A DNA stretch of 64,000 nt from Paraburkholderia sp. D15 (GCF_029910215.1 NZ_CP110395.1:3844001-3908000), one strand, 5' to 3'; positions 37,696 to 48,488 are shown, counted from the first letter of the stretch. A program made the numbers and translations. The notes: a model not told the origin generated them from the sequence alone.

Positions 37696-39851
37696 CGTCC
37701 CGGCTCCGCGACATGGCGGTTTGCGTCGGCATCGGTTGAAGCATCCGTCGAAGCGCCGGTCGCGGCATCGACATCCGCGGCCGCGCTTTCCGCGCCACCT
37801 GCGTCGCCATCCGCTTGCGCTTGTGTACCGTCGAGCGCCGCTTCGGCTTGCGCCTCGGCTTCGGATTCGGCGCCGTCGTCCGCCGCGTCGATCAACTCTT
37901 CCTCGCTCTCGTCGGCTTCTTCCGCTTCGCCGCCGCTCGTCACGGCCGGCGCGTCGAGCACATGCAGCAGACGCACGGAAGCTTCGACGGTCAGTTCGTC
38001 GATCGACATCACTTCCATCTGCAAACGCGTACCGCGCGCATGCACGCCGAGCCCCGGCACATGCAGCAGCAACGGGATCTCTTCAAGACGCACCAGGTCG
38101 CCCTTCACCACCGACGCCACCACCTGCTTGCGGTTCTCCTGCTTCAGCCAGCGCAAACACCAGAAGTACTCCATGCGACGCTGATGATCGGCGTACGCGG
38201 TGTAGGTGTCGTCGAAGCCTTGCACGACGGCGAACAGATCGGCGTCCTTCGGCTTGAACGGCGCGGCCAGCTTCGCCGTCACGCCATGCTGAACGCACGC
38301 GATCAATTGCCACTGATTCACCAGGTCGACGTAGCGGCGCAGCGGCGACGTGCTCCACGCGTATTGCGTGACGCCGAGGCCTTCGTGCGGCGCGGCATTG
38401 GTCTGCATGCGGGTGCGCTTCGGACCGGTCGGCGCGCCGAACGCGCGCTGCGTGCGGTAGATGCCGGGCACGCCGTGGTCGTGCAGGAACGCGCCCCACG
38501 ACGAATTGGCGAGAATCGCCAGCTCGGCGACGATCGTGTCGAGCGGCGAGCCGCGACGGCGCGGCGTAATCGTGATGTGCTCGCCGTCGACGTAGAAATT
38601 GAAGTCGGTATTGCGCTGCACTTCGCGGCGCAGACCATAACCAGCGCGCGCGGTCTGGCGCTTTTCGAACAGCGCCTGCGCGAACGGCCATAGCACCGCG
38701 ATGTCGTCCTTGTGCGCGTAGTCGCCCGTGCCCGCGGCGAGCGCTTCTTCGGTGACCAGCTCGTCGAGCGTGTTGTGGCGCAGGTTGTTCTTCACGAACA
38801 CGCGCTCGGCGCGCGTTTCGCTCGCGACGATTTCCTGCGTCTCGCGATTGACGATCACATACAGCGACAGCGCCGGACGCAGGCCGCCCTCGGCCAGCGT
38901 GAACGCTTCGACGACGCTGTCGGGCAGCATCGTGATCTTGTCGCCCGGCATGTAGACGGTGGACAAACGCGCACGCGCGATCGCATCGACCTCGTCGCCG
39001 CGCTGAATGCCAAGCGCCGGCGCGGCGATATGCACGCCGATCCGCACGCGGCCGTCGGCCAGATGCTCGACGGAGAACGCGTCGTCGATTTCCGTGGTGG
39101 TGATGTCGTCGATCGAGAAAGCCTGCACGTTCGCTTCCGGCAGATCCTCGGGCAGCACGCCCGGCGTGACCGGCGGGAAGCCCGTGCCGTGCGGGAAAAA
39201 CTCCGACAGGAATTTCGCCTCGTGCAGCGCGCGCGCCGACGGAATCGCGCCGTTGTCGAGCATCAGCCGCGCCTGCGAAATGCCGCGCGCGGCGGCCGCC
39301 GCTTCGAGCGCCTTGTATTCGATCGTGTTCTTGTCCGGCCTGGTGAGCAGCCCGAGCGCCTTCGCGCCGGTGAAGCCTTCCGGCAGACGGCCGGCCTTCA
39401 GCTCGTCCTCGTAGCCCGCCTGCACCAGCGCCTGCTGACGCTTGCGCTCCAGACCGGCCAGCGCCATCTTCAACTGCTCTTGCGGCGCGCGCTGATACAT
39501 GCCGCGCCCCTTGCGGCGGAAATACACCGGCGCGCCATGCATGCGCAGCACCAGCGCGGCCCGTTCGATCGCGCCGAAGCCCTCGCCGAAATACTCCGCG
39601 CCCAGCGTGGCGAACGGAAATTCGTCCTCAGGCGCGCATTCCCACAGGAAATCCAGATCGATGTCCTGCGCCGCGGCGTCGGCCTGCTGCATCAGTTCGG
39701 CGGCGCTCGGCTTTTCGAATTCGATCAGGACGTCCTTGGCGCGCACCTTCGCGCGCCGGCCGCCCGGCAATTCCACCTGAAAAGCGTCGCCCTGGCGCGA
39801 CAGCACGCTGCCCGCCTTGAAACTGCCCGATTCCTCGAAGAAAACGTTCAC
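37692..39851 (-). CDS. RNase II/R (RNB)-family exoribonuclease
   Basis: 3'-to-5' exoribonuclease, 719 residues. RNB catalytic motif IDDITTTEIDDAFSVE carries the metal-binding Asp cluster; MPGDKITMLPDSV and YAWSTSPLRRYVDLVNQWQL are further RNB signatures. The N-terminal part differs from E. coli RNase II and the C-terminal S1-like region is short, then comes a tail of about 90 residues made of Glu, Asp, Ala and Ser. GTG start at 39851. Which transcripts it degrades is unknown. Coupled to aroE by a 4-base overlap. Confidence 0.9.
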   Translation of the reverse strand: MNVFFEESGSFKAGSVLSRQGDAFQVELPGGRRAKVRAKDVLIEFEKPSAAELMQQADAAAQDIDLDFLWECAPEDEFPFATLGAEYFGEGFGAIERAALVLRMHGAPVYFRRKGRGMYQRAPQEQLKMALAGLERKRQQALVQAGYEDELKAGRLPEGFTGAKALGLLTRPDKNTIEYKALEAAAAARGISQARLMLDNGAIPSARALHEAKFLSEFFPHGTGFPPVTPGVLPEDLPEANVQAFSIDDITTTEIDDAFSVEHLADGRVRIGVHIAAPALGIQRGDEVDAIARARLSTVYMPGDKITMLPDSVVEAFTLAEGGLRPALSLYVIVNRETQEIVASETRAERVFVKNNLRHNTLDELVTEEALAAGTGDYAHKDDIAVLWPFAQALFEKRQTARAGYGLRREVQRNTDFNFYVDGEHITITPRRRGSPLDTIVAELAILANSSWGAFLHDHGVPGIYRTQRAFGAPTGPKRTRMQTNAAPHEGLGVTQYAWSTSPLRRYVDLVNQWQLIACVQHGVTAKLAAPFKPKDADLFAVVQGFDDTYTAYADHQRRMEYFWCLRWLKQENRKQVVASVVKGDLVRLEEIPLLLHVPGLGVHARGTRLQMEVMSIDELTVEASVRLLHVLDAPAVTSGGEAEEADESEEELIDAADDGAESEAEAQAEAALDGTQAQADGDAGGAESAAADVDAATGASTDASTDADANRHVAEPGR

Positions 39852-40073
39852 TCAATACTCTCGTTCTGACTTGCATCTGCCGGCGCGCCCGATCCGGTTC
39901 GGCGATCGGTCACTGCGTGCGCGGCACGACAACGTGTTCGTGGTAGTGGATCCGTGGCGCGATACCGGCGCGCTCGCGGATTGAATCTGGGGTAAAGCCT
40001 GTGCATCCATTTCGTGCGGCGCGACCGCCGGATCGCCTGGATCGAGTGGATCGCCGCCGCACGCGCCTCGCCG

Positions 40074-40676
40074 TCAGGCCGCTTCGCGCGGCGCGGGAGG
40101 CTCGACGTCGTCGGCGTCGCAAAACGCCAGCACGTCGTCGACGTATTGCGCGAACTCGCTGATCGCGTGATCGCTTCCTTCGATCAGCGTAGTGCGTGCG
40201 CCCGGATAGTGCGCGAGCATTTCGCGGTAGTCGAGCACCTCGTCGCCGGTCGCGGCAAACAGATAATAGCGTTCGGGGCGCGTGATCGACGCGACGCCCA
40301 GCGCGCGCAGCTCGTCCAGATGATGCGGCTCGACGACGATGCTGCCGCCGCCGTGCCACAACGGCTGCTCGCCGAGATAGGCGCTGAGATCGCGCTGCGG
40401 CACCACCGCCGGGTTCAGCAGCAACGCCGGCCAGCCGTGCTTTTCGGCGAGATGGGTGGCGAAATAGCCGCCGAGCGAACTGCCGATCAGCGTCACGCGC
40501 TGCGCGCCGGCCTGCTCCACCAGCGATTCGGCGAGCGCCACCGCCTCGAACGGCGACACCGGCAACAGCGGACAGCACCATTCGTCCGCACGGCCCAGCT
40601 CGACCATGCGCGCCGCCAGCAGGCGCGCCTTGAACGAATTGGGCGACGAGCGGAACCCGTGCAGATAGAGAATCAC
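40074..40676 (-). CDS. YqiA-type alpha/beta-hydrolase esterase
   Basis: 200-residue small serine esterase of the YqiA/UPF0227 group: ILYLHGFRSSPNSFKARLL at the start, nucleophile Ser67 in LIGSSLGGYFATHLA, acid in ATGDEVLDY and His in EGSDHAISEF. GTG start overlapping the mpl stop as GTGA, so it is translated with mpl. Substrate unknown. Confidence 0.9.
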   Translation of the reverse strand: MILYLHGFRSSPNSFKARLLAARMVELGRADEWCCPLLPVSPFEAVALAESLVEQAGAQRVTLIGSSLGGYFATHLAEKHGWPALLLNPAVVPQRDLSAYLGEQPLWHGGGSIVVEPHHLDELRALGVASITRPERYYLFAATGDEVLDYREMLAHYPGARTTLIEGSDHAISEFAQYVDDVLAFCDADDVEPPAPREAA

Positions 40677-42067
40677 GCAGCGCCTCGCGCGGAAAGGGCG
40701 TCGAGCAGCTTTTGATGCACGCCCCCGAAGCCGCCGTTGCTCATCACCAGAATCTGGTCTCCGGGGCGCGCCGCGTGCACCACCGCTTTGACCAGCGCGT
40801 CCAGATTGTCGAATGCCTGCGCCTTGCCGCCGAGCGGCGCGAGCGCTTCGCCGAGATTCCAGCCGAGCGCGTCGCGGCCGGCCGGCGCGCCGTAGCCGAA
40901 TACGAGGTCGGCGTCGGCAAGGCTGGCCGGCAGTTGCGCCTTCATCACGCCCAGCTTCATCGTGTTCGAGCGCGGTTCGAGCACCGCCAGAATGCGCGTA
41001 TTGTCGCGGCCGACGCGCGCGCGCAGGCCGGCCACGGTCGTGTCGATCGCCGTGGGATGGTGCGCGAAGTCGTCGTAGACGGTCACGCCGTCGACGCTGC
41101 CGCGCACTTCCATGCGCCGCTTCACGTTACGGAAGCTGGCGAGCGACTTCGCTGCCTGCGCCGGCGGCACGCCGACATGGCGCGCGGCGGCGATCGCGGC
41201 CAGCGCGTTCATGCGGTTGTGCTCGCCCTGCACCTGCCATTCCACCACGCCGACGCGCTCGCCGCCGTGATACACGGCAAAGCGCTCGTCGACGGGCACG
41301 CCATCTTCCGCCGCACGCGTTTCCCAGCCGCCCTGCACGCCGAAACGCTCCGCTTCGCTCCAGCAACCGCGCGTCAGCACACGCTCCAGCGCGTCTTCGC
41401 GGCCGTTCGTCACGACGCGGCCGATGCCGGGCACGGTGCGGATCAGATGGTGGAACTGCGTTTCGATCGCAGCGAGATCCGGGAAGATGTCGGCATGATC
41501 GAACTCAAGATTGTTCAGGACGGCCGTCTTGGGACGGTAGTGAACGAACTTCGACCGCTTGTCGAAGAACGCCGTGTCGTATTCGTCCGCCTCGATCACG
41601 AAGAAGCTCGAATCGGTCAGCCGCGCCGACACGCCGAAATTGAGCGGCACGCCACCGATCAGGAAACCGGGATTGAGGCCGGCGTCTTCCAGCAGCCAGG
41701 TCAGCATGGAGCTGGTGGTGGTCTTGCCGTGCGTGCCGGCCACCGCCAGCACCCATTTGCCGTTCAGCACGTGCTCGCCGAGCCACTGCGGACCGGATAC
41801 ATACGGCAGGCCGCGGTCGAGAATCGCCTCCATCAGCGGATTGCCGCGCGAGACCACGTTGCCGATCACGAACAGATCGGCGTTCAGTCCGTTCAACTGG
41901 TCCGCGTCGTAACCTTCGGTCAAACCGATACCCTGAGCCTCGAGCTGGGTGCTCATCGGCGGATAGACGCCGGCGTCGCAGCCCGTCACGGTGTGCCCCG
42001 CGCCGCGCGCGAGCACCGCGAGACCGCCCATGAACGTGCCGCAGATACCGAGGATGTGGATGTGCAT
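40673..42067 (-). CDS. mpl: Murein tripeptide ligase Mpl
   Basis: UDP-MurNAc:L-Ala-gamma-D-Glu-meso-DAP ligase, which recycles cell-wall tripeptide. 464 residues: MHIHILGICGTFMGGLAVLARG, ATP loop VAGTHGKTTTSSMLTWLLED, EADEYDTAFFDKRSKFVHYRP (typical for Mpl rather than MurC) and DDFAHHPTAI. ATG start. AmpD at 57741 belongs to the same recycling pathway but is distant. Confidence 0.96.
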   Translation of the reverse strand: MHIHILGICGTFMGGLAVLARGAGHTVTGCDAGVYPPMSTQLEAQGIGLTEGYDADQLNGLNADLFVIGNVVSRGNPLMEAILDRGLPYVSGPQWLGEHVLNGKWVLAVAGTHGKTTTSSMLTWLLEDAGLNPGFLIGGVPLNFGVSARLTDSSFFVIEADEYDTAFFDKRSKFVHYRPKTAVLNNLEFDHADIFPDLAAIETQFHHLIRTVPGIGRVVTNGREDALERVLTRGCWSEAERFGVQGGWETRAAEDGVPVDERFAVYHGGERVGVVEWQVQGEHNRMNALAAIAAARHVGVPPAQAAKSLASFRNVKRRMEVRGSVDGVTVYDDFAHHPTAIDTTVAGLRARVGRDNTRILAVLEPRSNTMKLGVMKAQLPASLADADLVFGYGAPAGRDALGWNLGEALAPLGGKAQAFDNLDALVKAVVHAARPGDQILVMSNGGFGGVHQKLLDALSARGAA

Positions 42068-42262
42068 AAGCCTGTCGTGCCGCGCGGGCGTTTTTGCGAG
42101 GGATGGGAGTGCGCAGCAGCGGCCGGAACGACCGTCTGCGAAGGACGCTATTGTAACCGACGGCTCTCCATCGCCCTACGCGGCCCTGGCCGTTCGGCCA
42201 GCGTGGCGGCTTGCGGCCGGGCGGCGGAAAGTCGCGTCATCAATCTCTAGTATGATTGCCGG

Positions 42263-42916
42263 ATGGTTCGCAAATCACATTTCGATCCCCAGCGCGTGCG
42301 CGAGGAAATCGCCATCGCGGCTGCCCGGATGATCGCCGAAGACGGTCTCGACTACGCCACGGCCAAGCGCAAAGCGGCCCGGCAAGTGGTCGGGGAAAGC
42401 CGTGTTGCCGGCGAATGGCTGCCGGATAACGACCAGATCGAGGAAGAAATCCGTGAATATCAGTCGCTCTTTCAGGGCGACAGCCAGCCGGCGCTGCTGC
42501 GGCGGCTGCGTCGCGTCGCGGTCGACTGGATGGAGCGGCTCGCGCCGTTCAATCCGTACCTGACTGGCGCGGTGCTCGGCGGTACGGCCGGCGAGCACTC
42601 GGACATTCATCTGCAAGCCTTCTGCGACAACCCGAAGGAAGTCGCGATCTACTTCCTGAACGCCGACATCCAGTATGACGTCTCCGAAACGCGGCACTTC
42701 GCCGGGCGCGGCTACGTCGAGACGCTGAGCTTCCTGTGGCGCCCGCCCGAAGAGGGGCGCGACGCGGAATCGATCGGCGTTCACGTCGCGCTGTACGAAA
42801 CCGACGACCTGCGCGGCGCGGTGCGCGCCGACGCGCGCGGCCGCACCGCCCGGGCGAATCTGCAGGCGGTTCAGGCGCTGCTCGATAACAGCGAAGCCAC
42901 CCCTTCTACTAATTAG
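42263..42916 (+). CDS. Conserved protein, possible degenerate nucleotidyltransferase
   Basis: 217 residues, no firm family. The N terminus (residues 1-45) is a helical stretch RVREEIAIAAARMIAEDGLDYATAKRKAARQ. The centre holds LTGAVLGGTAGEHSDIHLQAFCDNPKEV, which looks like the G-G-T/S...S-D-x-D motif of polymerase-beta-type nucleotidyltransferases but has His where the second Asp should be, so it may be inactive. The ATG is only 6 bases after a TATGAT box (42251-42256), so the message may be almost leaderless. Divergent from mpl; 10 bases before the TlpA-type gene. Confidence 0.7.
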   Translation: MVRKSHFDPQRVREEIAIAAARMIAEDGLDYATAKRKAARQVVGESRVAGEWLPDNDQIEEEIREYQSLFQGDSQPALLRRLRRVAVDWMERLAPFNPYLTGAVLGGTAGEHSDIHLQAFCDNPKEVAIYFLNADIQYDVSETRHFAGRGYVETLSFLWRPPEEGRDAESIGVHVALYETDDLRGAVRADARGRTARANLQAVQALLDNSEATPSTN

Positions 42917-42926
42917 ACTCACGACC

Positions 42927-43475
42927 ATGAATACGAGACGGATTCTGGCAGGCGCGCTCGTCGCGATCGTCGCCGCTTGCGGCGGTGTGCTGGCCAATCA
43001 CTGGTTCAACGGCGACGCCGAAGTCGCCCACGCGGCGCAAGCCGCCGCCGCGCCGAGCGCGGTTCAGCAGTTGTGGACCGCCCCGGTCACGAGTGTCGAC
43101 GGCAAGCCGCAATCGCTAAGTTTGCTTAAAGGGCACCCAATCGTCGTCAACTTCTGGGCGTCGTGGTGCGGCCCCTGCGTCGAGGAAATGCCGGCCTTGT
43201 CGCAACTTCAGCGTGAATACGCGAAGAAAGGAATCCAGTTCGTCGGACTTGGCGTCGATTCAGAGAAAAACGTGCAGGCGTTCCTGCAGAAGGTGAAGGT
43301 CGCGTACCCGATCTATATCACCGGTTTCGGCGGCGCCGACCTGGCGCGGGCCTTCGGCAACAACGCGGGCGGCCTGCCGTTCACCGTCGTGATCGACGCC
43401 AAGGGCAACGTCCGCTCGACAAAATTAGGCCAGATCGACCCGGCAGCGCTGAAACAGACCCTCGACGCGCTTTAA
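42927..43475 (+). CDS. TlpA-type membrane-anchored thioredoxin
   Basis: Periplasmic thiol-disulfide oxidoreductase, 182 residues. N-terminal membrane anchor or signal at about 5-24 (ILAGALVAIVAACGG), then a thioredoxin fold with the active site WASWCGPC (Cys81, Cys84) and the cis-Pro loop GGLPFTVV. Similar proteins keep cytochrome c maturation or other periplasmic thiols reduced; the target is unknown here. It follows the gene at 42263 by 10 bases, so they share a message. Confidence 0.92.
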   Translation: MNTRRILAGALVAIVAACGGVLANHWFNGDAEVAHAAQAAAAPSAVQQLWTAPVTSVDGKPQSLSLLKGHPIVVNFWASWCGPCVEEMPALSQLQREYAKKGIQFVGLGVDSEKNVQAFLQKVKVAYPIYITGFGGADLARAFGNNAGGLPFTVVIDAKGNVRSTKLGQIDPAALKQTLDAL

Positions 43476-43669
43476 ATCTCACATTCTTTTGACGTTCGAT
43501 TACCGGCGAAACGCGCGAAATTGCGCGCAAATCGCATAGGTTTGGGAGAAGTTGACCGTCCCGCAAGAGCGCCGCGCGCCGCCGGAATCGATCCGTACAT
43601 CCGGGAAACTAGACAAGTTTCTCTAATCAGCGCTAAAGTGCGCCCAATTCCACGGAAAAAGAAGCGACC

Positions 43670-44125
43670 ATGACGCGACTGCTGGTACTGCACGGACCTA
43701 ACCTCAACCTTCTCGGCACCCGGGAACCCGAGGTTTACGGTCGCGTGACCTTGCCGCAGATCGATCAGGCGCTGGCGGACCGCGCAGCGGATGCCGGCGT
43801 CGAACTCGCGTCGTTCCAGAGCAACCATGAAGGCGCGCTGGTCGATCGCATCCAATCCGCCCGGACCGAGAAAACCGATTTCGTACTGATCAATCCCGCC
43901 GCGTACACGCACACCAGCGTGGCCATTCGGGACGCACTGGCGGGGGTCGGCATCCCGTTCGTCGAGATTCATCTGTCGAACGTGCATCGTCGCGAACCGT
44001 TCCGGCATCACTCGTATTTTTCCGACCAGGCGGAGGGCGTCATCTGCGGCCTCGGCTGGAAGGGTTATCTGTACGCGCTCGAATTCGCGCTCGACCGGCT
44101 TGCGGCCGGCTCGTCGCGCGGCTGA
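43670..44125 (+). CDS. aroQ: 3-dehydroquinate dehydratase, type II
   Basis: Dehydrates 3-dehydroquinate in the shikimate pathway. 151 residues: [18 protein letters not shown] (Asn11, Arg18, Tyr23 region), [31 protein letters not shown] and [18 protein letters not shown], all type II signatures. ATG start. The 194-base gap before it is promoter-sized. It leads a block with accB and accC. Confidence 0.97.
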   Translation: MTRLLVLHGPNLNLLGTREPEVYGRVTLPQIDQALADRAADAGVELASFQSNHEGALVDRIQSARTEKTDFVLINPAAYTHTSVAIRDALAGVGIPFVEIHLSNVHRREPFRHHSYFSDQAEGVICGLGWKGYLYALEFALDRLAAGSSRG

Positions 44126-44194
44126 TTCCAAACACGTCTAATTTGAGCCGGCCGCACGCGCGCCGGCACTTTACGCATTGAAAGGGGCTTCCTG

Positions 44195-44662
44195 ATGGAT
44201 CTACGTAAACTGAAAACTCTGATCGACCTGGTCTCGGAGTCGGGTATCTCCGAACTCGAAGTGACCGAGGGCGAAGGCAAGGTGCGCATCGTCAAGAACG
44301 CGCCGCCGGTTTACGTGCAACCGTCCGCCTCGTACGCGCCGCAATACGCGCAGCCGGCTCCGGCTGCGGGCGGCGAAGCGCCGGCCGCTGCTGCCGCGCC
44401 GGCCACGCCGGCTGCCGCCGCGCCGCAAGGCCACGTGGTGACGTCGCCGATGGTCGGCACGTTCTACCGCGCACCGTCGCCGGGCGCCGACCCGTTCGTC
44501 CAGGTGGGCGACACGGTCAAGGAAGGCCAGACAATCTGCATCATCGAAGCGATGAAGCTGCTCAACGAAATCGAGTCGGACAAGTCCGGCGTGGTGAAGG
44601 AAATCCTCGTCGAAAACGGTCAGGCGGTCGAGTACGGCCAGCCGCTGTTCGTGGTCGGCTAA
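44195..44662 (+). CDS. accB: Biotin carboxyl carrier protein of acetyl-CoA carboxylase
   Basis: Carries CO2 on biotin for malonyl-CoA formation in fatty acid synthesis. 155 residues: N-terminal [31 protein letters not shown], an Ala/Pro-rich linker of about 45 and the biotinyl domain, with Lys121 in the [10 protein letters not shown] site. ATG start with AAAGGGG upstream. Between aroQ and accC. Confidence 0.98.
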   Translation: MDLRKLKTLIDLVSESGISELEVTEGEGKVRIVKNAPPVYVQPSASYAPQYAQPAPAAGGEAPAAAAAPATPAAAAPQGHVVTSPMVGTFYRAPSPGADPFVQVGDTVKEGQTICIIEAMKLLNEIESDKSGVVKEILVENGQAVEYGQPLFVVG

Positions 44663-44792
44663 CGCGGCACGCTTCGCGCTTCATTTCGCGCCTGCCGCCC
44701 GCGCGCCCGCCTTGCCGGGGCGCGCGACCGATCCTCAGAGGCAGCCCGCGCCGGCTCCGGCCGGGCGCCCATTGATGAGTCGAAAACCCGCT

Positions 44793-46160
44793 ATGTTTGA
44801 AAAAATCCTCATTGCCAATCGTGGCGAGATCGCGCTCCGTATCCAGCGCGCGTGCCGCGAACTCGGCGTCAAGACGGTCGTCGTCTATTCGGAAGCCGAC
44901 AAGGAAGCCAAGTATGTGAAGCTCGCCGACGAGGCGGTCTGCATCGGCCCGGCGCCTTCGAACCTGAGCTACCTGAACATGCCGGCGCTGATCAGCGCGG
45001 CCGAAGTCACCGACGCCGAAGCGATCCACCCCGGCTACGGCTTCCTGTCGGAGAACGCCGACTTCGCCGAACGCGTCGAGCAATCCGGCTTCACCTTCAT
45101 CGGCCCGCGCCCGGAAACGATCCGGATGATGGGCGACAAGGTCACGGCCAAGCAGACCATGATCAAGACCGGCGTGCCGTGCGTGCCGGGTTCGGAAGGC
45201 GCGTTGCCGGACGATCCGAAAGAGATCGTGAAAATTGCCCGCCAGGTCGGCTATCCGGTCATCATCAAGGCCGCCGGCGGCGGCGGTGGCCGCGGCATGC
45301 GCGTGGTCCACACCGAAGCGGCGCTGGTCAACGCGGTCAACATGACGCGCGAGGAAGCCGGCCGCGCGTTCGGCAATCCGCAGGTCTACATGGAGAAATT
45401 CCTGGAGAACCCGCGGCATATCGAAATTCAGGTGCTGTCCGACTCGTTCAAGAACGCGGTCTGGCTCGGCGAGCGCGACTGCTCGATGCAGCGCCGTCAC
45501 CAGAAGGTGATCGAGGAAGCGCCGGCGCCGGGTATCGCGCGCCGCCTGATCGACCGGATCGGCGACCGTTGCGCGGATGCGTGCAAGAAGATGGGCTATC
45601 TCGGCGCGGGCACGTTCGAGTTCCTGTATGAAAACGGCGAGTTCTACTTCATCGAAATGAACACGCGCGTGCAGGTCGAGCACCCGGTGACCGAGTTGAT
45701 CACGGGCGTCGACATCGTTCAGGAACAGATCCGTATCGCGGCCGGCGAAAAGCTCGCGTTCCGTCAGCGCGACATCGTGTTCAAGGGTCATGCGATCGAA
45801 TGCCGGATCAACGCGGAAGATCCGTTCAAGTTCACGCCGTCGCCGGGACGTTTGACGTCGTGGCACATGCCGGGCGGCCCCGGCATCCGCGTCGATTCGC
45901 ACGCCTACAACGGCTATTTCGTCCCGCCGAACTACGATTCGATGATCGGCAAGCTGATCGCTTACGGCGCGACGCGCGAACAGGCGATCAAGCGGATGCG
46001 CATCGCGCTGTCGGAAATGGTGGTGGAAGGCATTTCGACCAACATCCCGCTGCATCGCGATCTGATGCTGGACGCGAAGTTCGTCGAGGGCGGCACCAGC
46101 ATTCACTACCTCGAAAACCGGTTGGCGGCGAAGCAGCAAGCCGCGCCGGAAGAAGCGTAA
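44793..46160 (+). CDS. accC: Biotin carboxylase of acetyl-CoA carboxylase
   Basis: ATP-dependent carboxylation of AccB biotin. 455 residues from the ATG at 44793 ([20 protein letters not shown]); an earlier frame extension is not conserved-looking. ATP-grasp motifs: [34 protein letters not shown] and [19 protein letters not shown] with metal Glu and catalytic Arg. Normal length. prmA begins 3 bases after its stop. Confidence 0.98.
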   Translation: MFEKILIANRGEIALRIQRACRELGVKTVVVYSEADKEAKYVKLADEAVCIGPAPSNLSYLNMPALISAAEVTDAEAIHPGYGFLSENADFAERVEQSGFTFIGPRPETIRMMGDKVTAKQTMIKTGVPCVPGSEGALPDDPKEIVKIARQVGYPVIIKAAGGGGGRGMRVVHTEAALVNAVNMTREEAGRAFGNPQVYMEKFLENPRHIEIQVLSDSFKNAVWLGERDCSMQRRHQKVIEEAPAPGIARRLIDRIGDRCADACKKMGYLGAGTFEFLYENGEFYFIEMNTRVQVEHPVTELITGVDIVQEQIRIAAGEKLAFRQRDIVFKGHAIECRINAEDPFKFTPSPGRLTSWHMPGGPGIRVDSHAYNGYFVPPNYDSMIGKLIAYGATREQAIKRMRIALSEMVVEGISTNIPLHRDLMLDAKFVEGGTSIHYLENRLAAKQQAAPEEA

Positions 46161-46163
46161 GTC

Positions 46164-47066
46164 ATGAGCTACCGGGAACTGATCGCCGAGCTGGCACGCG
46201 AGCACGCGGAAGAATTCTCCGACGCGTTGCTCGAGTTGGGCGCGTTGTCCGTGTCGGTCGAAGATGCGGACGCCGACACGCCCGACGAGCAGCCGCTGTT
46301 CGGCGAACCCGGTCTCACGCCGGATCGCACCGCCTGGCAGCGCTCGCGGGTGATCGCGCTGCTCGCGCCGGAACACGAGCCGGCGGTGCTGTTGACGGCC
46401 GCGGCCAATGAAATCGGCCTCGCGAACGCGCCGTCGTTCAGCGTGCGCGAGGTCGAGGAGCAGGATTGGGTGCGGCTCACGCAGTCGCAGTTCGATCCGA
46501 TCAAGATCGGCGAGCGCATCTGGGTCGTGCCGTCGTGGCACGACGCACCGGACCCCGAGGCGCTCGTGCTCGAACTGGACCCGGGCCTCGCGTTCGGCAC
46601 CGGCAGCCATCCCACCACGCGTCTGTGCATGGAATGGCTCGAGCAATCGGTGCAGGCCGGCCAGTCGGTGCTCGACTACGGTTGCGGCTCCGGCATTCTC
46701 GCGATCCTCGCGAAGAAATGCGGCGCGAATCCCGTGTTCGGTATCGACATCGACCCGCAGGCGGTCGAGTCCGCGCGTCACAACAGCGAGCGCAATCGCG
46801 CGGAGGTCACGTACGGTCTGCCGGACGCATGCCCGAGCGGCGAGTTCGATATCGTGGTCGCCAACATCCTGAGCAATCCGCTCAAGCTGATGGCGTCGAT
46901 GCTCGCGTCGAAGGTCAAACCGGGCGGACGGATCGCGCTGTCCGGCATTCTCGCGCGCCAGGCCGACGAAGTCGCGCAGGTCTACGCGCGCTGGATCGAC
47001 ATCGGCATATGGCGTGAACACGAAGGTTGGGTATGTCTGTCGGGAACGCGCCGCGAAAGCCATTAG
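46164..47066 (+). CDS. prmA: Ribosomal protein L11 methyltransferase
   Basis: Trimethylates several amino groups of L11. 300 residues: N-terminal L11-recognition domain, then SAM motifs [58 protein letters not shown] and [14 protein letters not shown] start immediately after accC, a frequent gene order. Confidence 0.97.
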   Translation: MSYRELIAELAREHAEEFSDALLELGALSVSVEDADADTPDEQPLFGEPGLTPDRTAWQRSRVIALLAPEHEPAVLLTAAANEIGLANAPSFSVREVEEQDWVRLTQSQFDPIKIGERIWVVPSWHDAPDPEALVLELDPGLAFGTGSHPTTRLCMEWLEQSVQAGQSVLDYGCGSGILAILAKKCGANPVFGIDIDPQAVESARHNSERNRAEVTYGLPDACPSGEFDIVVANILSNPLKLMASMLASKVKPGGRIALSGILARQADEVAQVYARWIDIGIWREHEGWVCLSGTRRESH

Positions 47067-47114
47067 AATAAGGCGTATTGTCCAACCAACGGCCTTCCGG
47101 CTTATCGGCTCAAT

Positions 47115-48488
47115 ATGCTCCTGGCGACGCGTTGCCCCTTCTGCGAAACCGTCTTCCGCCTGCAACCGGCGCAGCTCGCGCTGCGCCGCGGTCTCGTGCG
47201 TTGCGGTCATTGCCATGAAGTATTCGACGCATCGAGCAGCCTGTTCGACGTCACCGAGGGTGGCGACTTTTCCACCGCGAAACCGGTCGAAGCCGCCGCC
47301 GCGATCGAAGCCCTTTCCGGCGTGCGCGCCAAAAGCCCCGACTTCAGCGCCGAAGCCTGGGACCCGTGGGCGCCGGCGCCGGACGCCGCGATCGACGACC
47401 GTCTGCTGCACAACGCCGACAATGTTCCGCTCGCGCCGGCCGCCGCTCATGCCGGCGTAGCGGTCACGCCGCATCACGCGAGCGAAGCCGGATCGGCGGC
47501 GGCCACAACCGGCACGCCGCTCTCCGACGAACATCCACACGATCAAGATCACGAAAACGAATCGGCACTCGCCGATGCACCGCTCGAACCGTTCGCGTAC
47601 CGCAGCGAGCCGGCGGCGGAAGAAGCGCCGCGTGTCTGGCACAAGACCGAACGCTCGGCCGATCCTTCGTTCGACGAACCGGTTCTGCCCGAGTCGGCCA
47701 GCCTGCACGGCATGCCCGACAATGAGCCGCGCTTCGGCGCAACGGCTTTTGGCGCCGAAGCAGAACTCGGCGCGGCGGCCGGCGCGCAAGCCTATGCAAC
47801 CGAGGACGCCACGACATCGCGCCACAGCTACAGCGCCAGCGCCGGTGCCAACGCGACGAGCGCGCACGCAACCGCCGACGCCGACGACCCCACCGCCTTC
47901 TCCCCCGCATCCGTTGCCTCCAGCGGCGAGCCCTTCTCCGTTCAGCCGGTCAACGACGGCGTCGATCCTTTCCCGGTGGTACGCGAAACCCGTCCGGCGG
48001 AACCGCGCCGGCTCGGCTGGCTCATCGGCGGCGTGGTGGTGGCGGTGCTGCTGGTGCTCGCGCTGCTCGCGCAACTCGCCTGGTGGCAACGCGAAACCGT
48101 GCTGGTGTACTTCCCCAGCACGCAGACGCTCTACGCCAAAGCCTGCGCCAAACTCGGCTGCATCGTCACGCCGCCGCACGACATCGACGGCTTGCAGGTC
48201 GAGCCGTCCGATCTGCGGCAGATCGACGGTCCGCACAAGCTCGAACTGAAGATGCCGCTGCGCAACCGCTTCAACGTCGCGCTCGCCTATCCCGCCATCG
48301 AACTCACGCTGCTCGACGATCAGAACAACGTCGCCGTGCGCCGCGTGCTGTGGCCGCAAGACTACGTACCACCCGGCACCGCGATCGCGGCCGGCCTGCC
48401 GGCCCGCACCACGCAGACGATGATCGTCCATCTCGATACCGGCAACGCGGTGGCCTCCAATTTCCGCGTACAGATTTTCTATCCTTAA
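47115..48488 (+). CDS. Zinc-ribbon (MJ0042-type) membrane protein with DUF3426 domain
   Basis: 457 residues. N-terminal zinc ribbon RCPFCETVFRL...VRCGHCHEVFDA (two CxxC pairs, residues 7-36), a long acidic, Ala-rich, probably disordered middle (about 60-290), one membrane helix at about 300-325 (WLIGGVVVAVLLVLALLAQLAWW) and a C-terminal DUF3426 domain (LEL, YPAIELTLLDDQNNVAVRRVLWPQDYVPPGTAIAAGLPA pattern). The ribbon is probably cytosolic and the DUF3426 part periplasmic. Function unknown. Same strand as prmA and tpx. Confidence 0.88.
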   Translation: MLLATRCPFCETVFRLQPAQLALRRGLVRCGHCHEVFDASSSLFDVTEGGDFSTAKPVEAAAAIEALSGVRAKSPDFSAEAWDPWAPAPDAAIDDRLLHNADNVPLAPAAAHAGVAVTPHHASEAGSAAATTGTPLSDEHPHDQDHENESALADAPLEPFAYRSEPAAEEAPRVWHKTERSADPSFDEPVLPESASLHGMPDNEPRFGATAFGAEAELGAAAGAQAYATEDATTSRHSYSASAGANATSAHATADADDPTAFSPASVASSGEPFSVQPVNDGVDPFPVVRETRPAEPRRLGWLIGGVVVAVLLVLALLAQLAWWQRETVLVYFPSTQTLYAKACAKLGCIVTPPHDIDGLQVEPSDLRQIDGPHKLELKMPLRNRFNVALAYPAIELTLLDDQNNVAVRRVLWPQDYVPPGTAIAAGLPARTTQTMIVHLDTGNAVASNFRVQIFYP

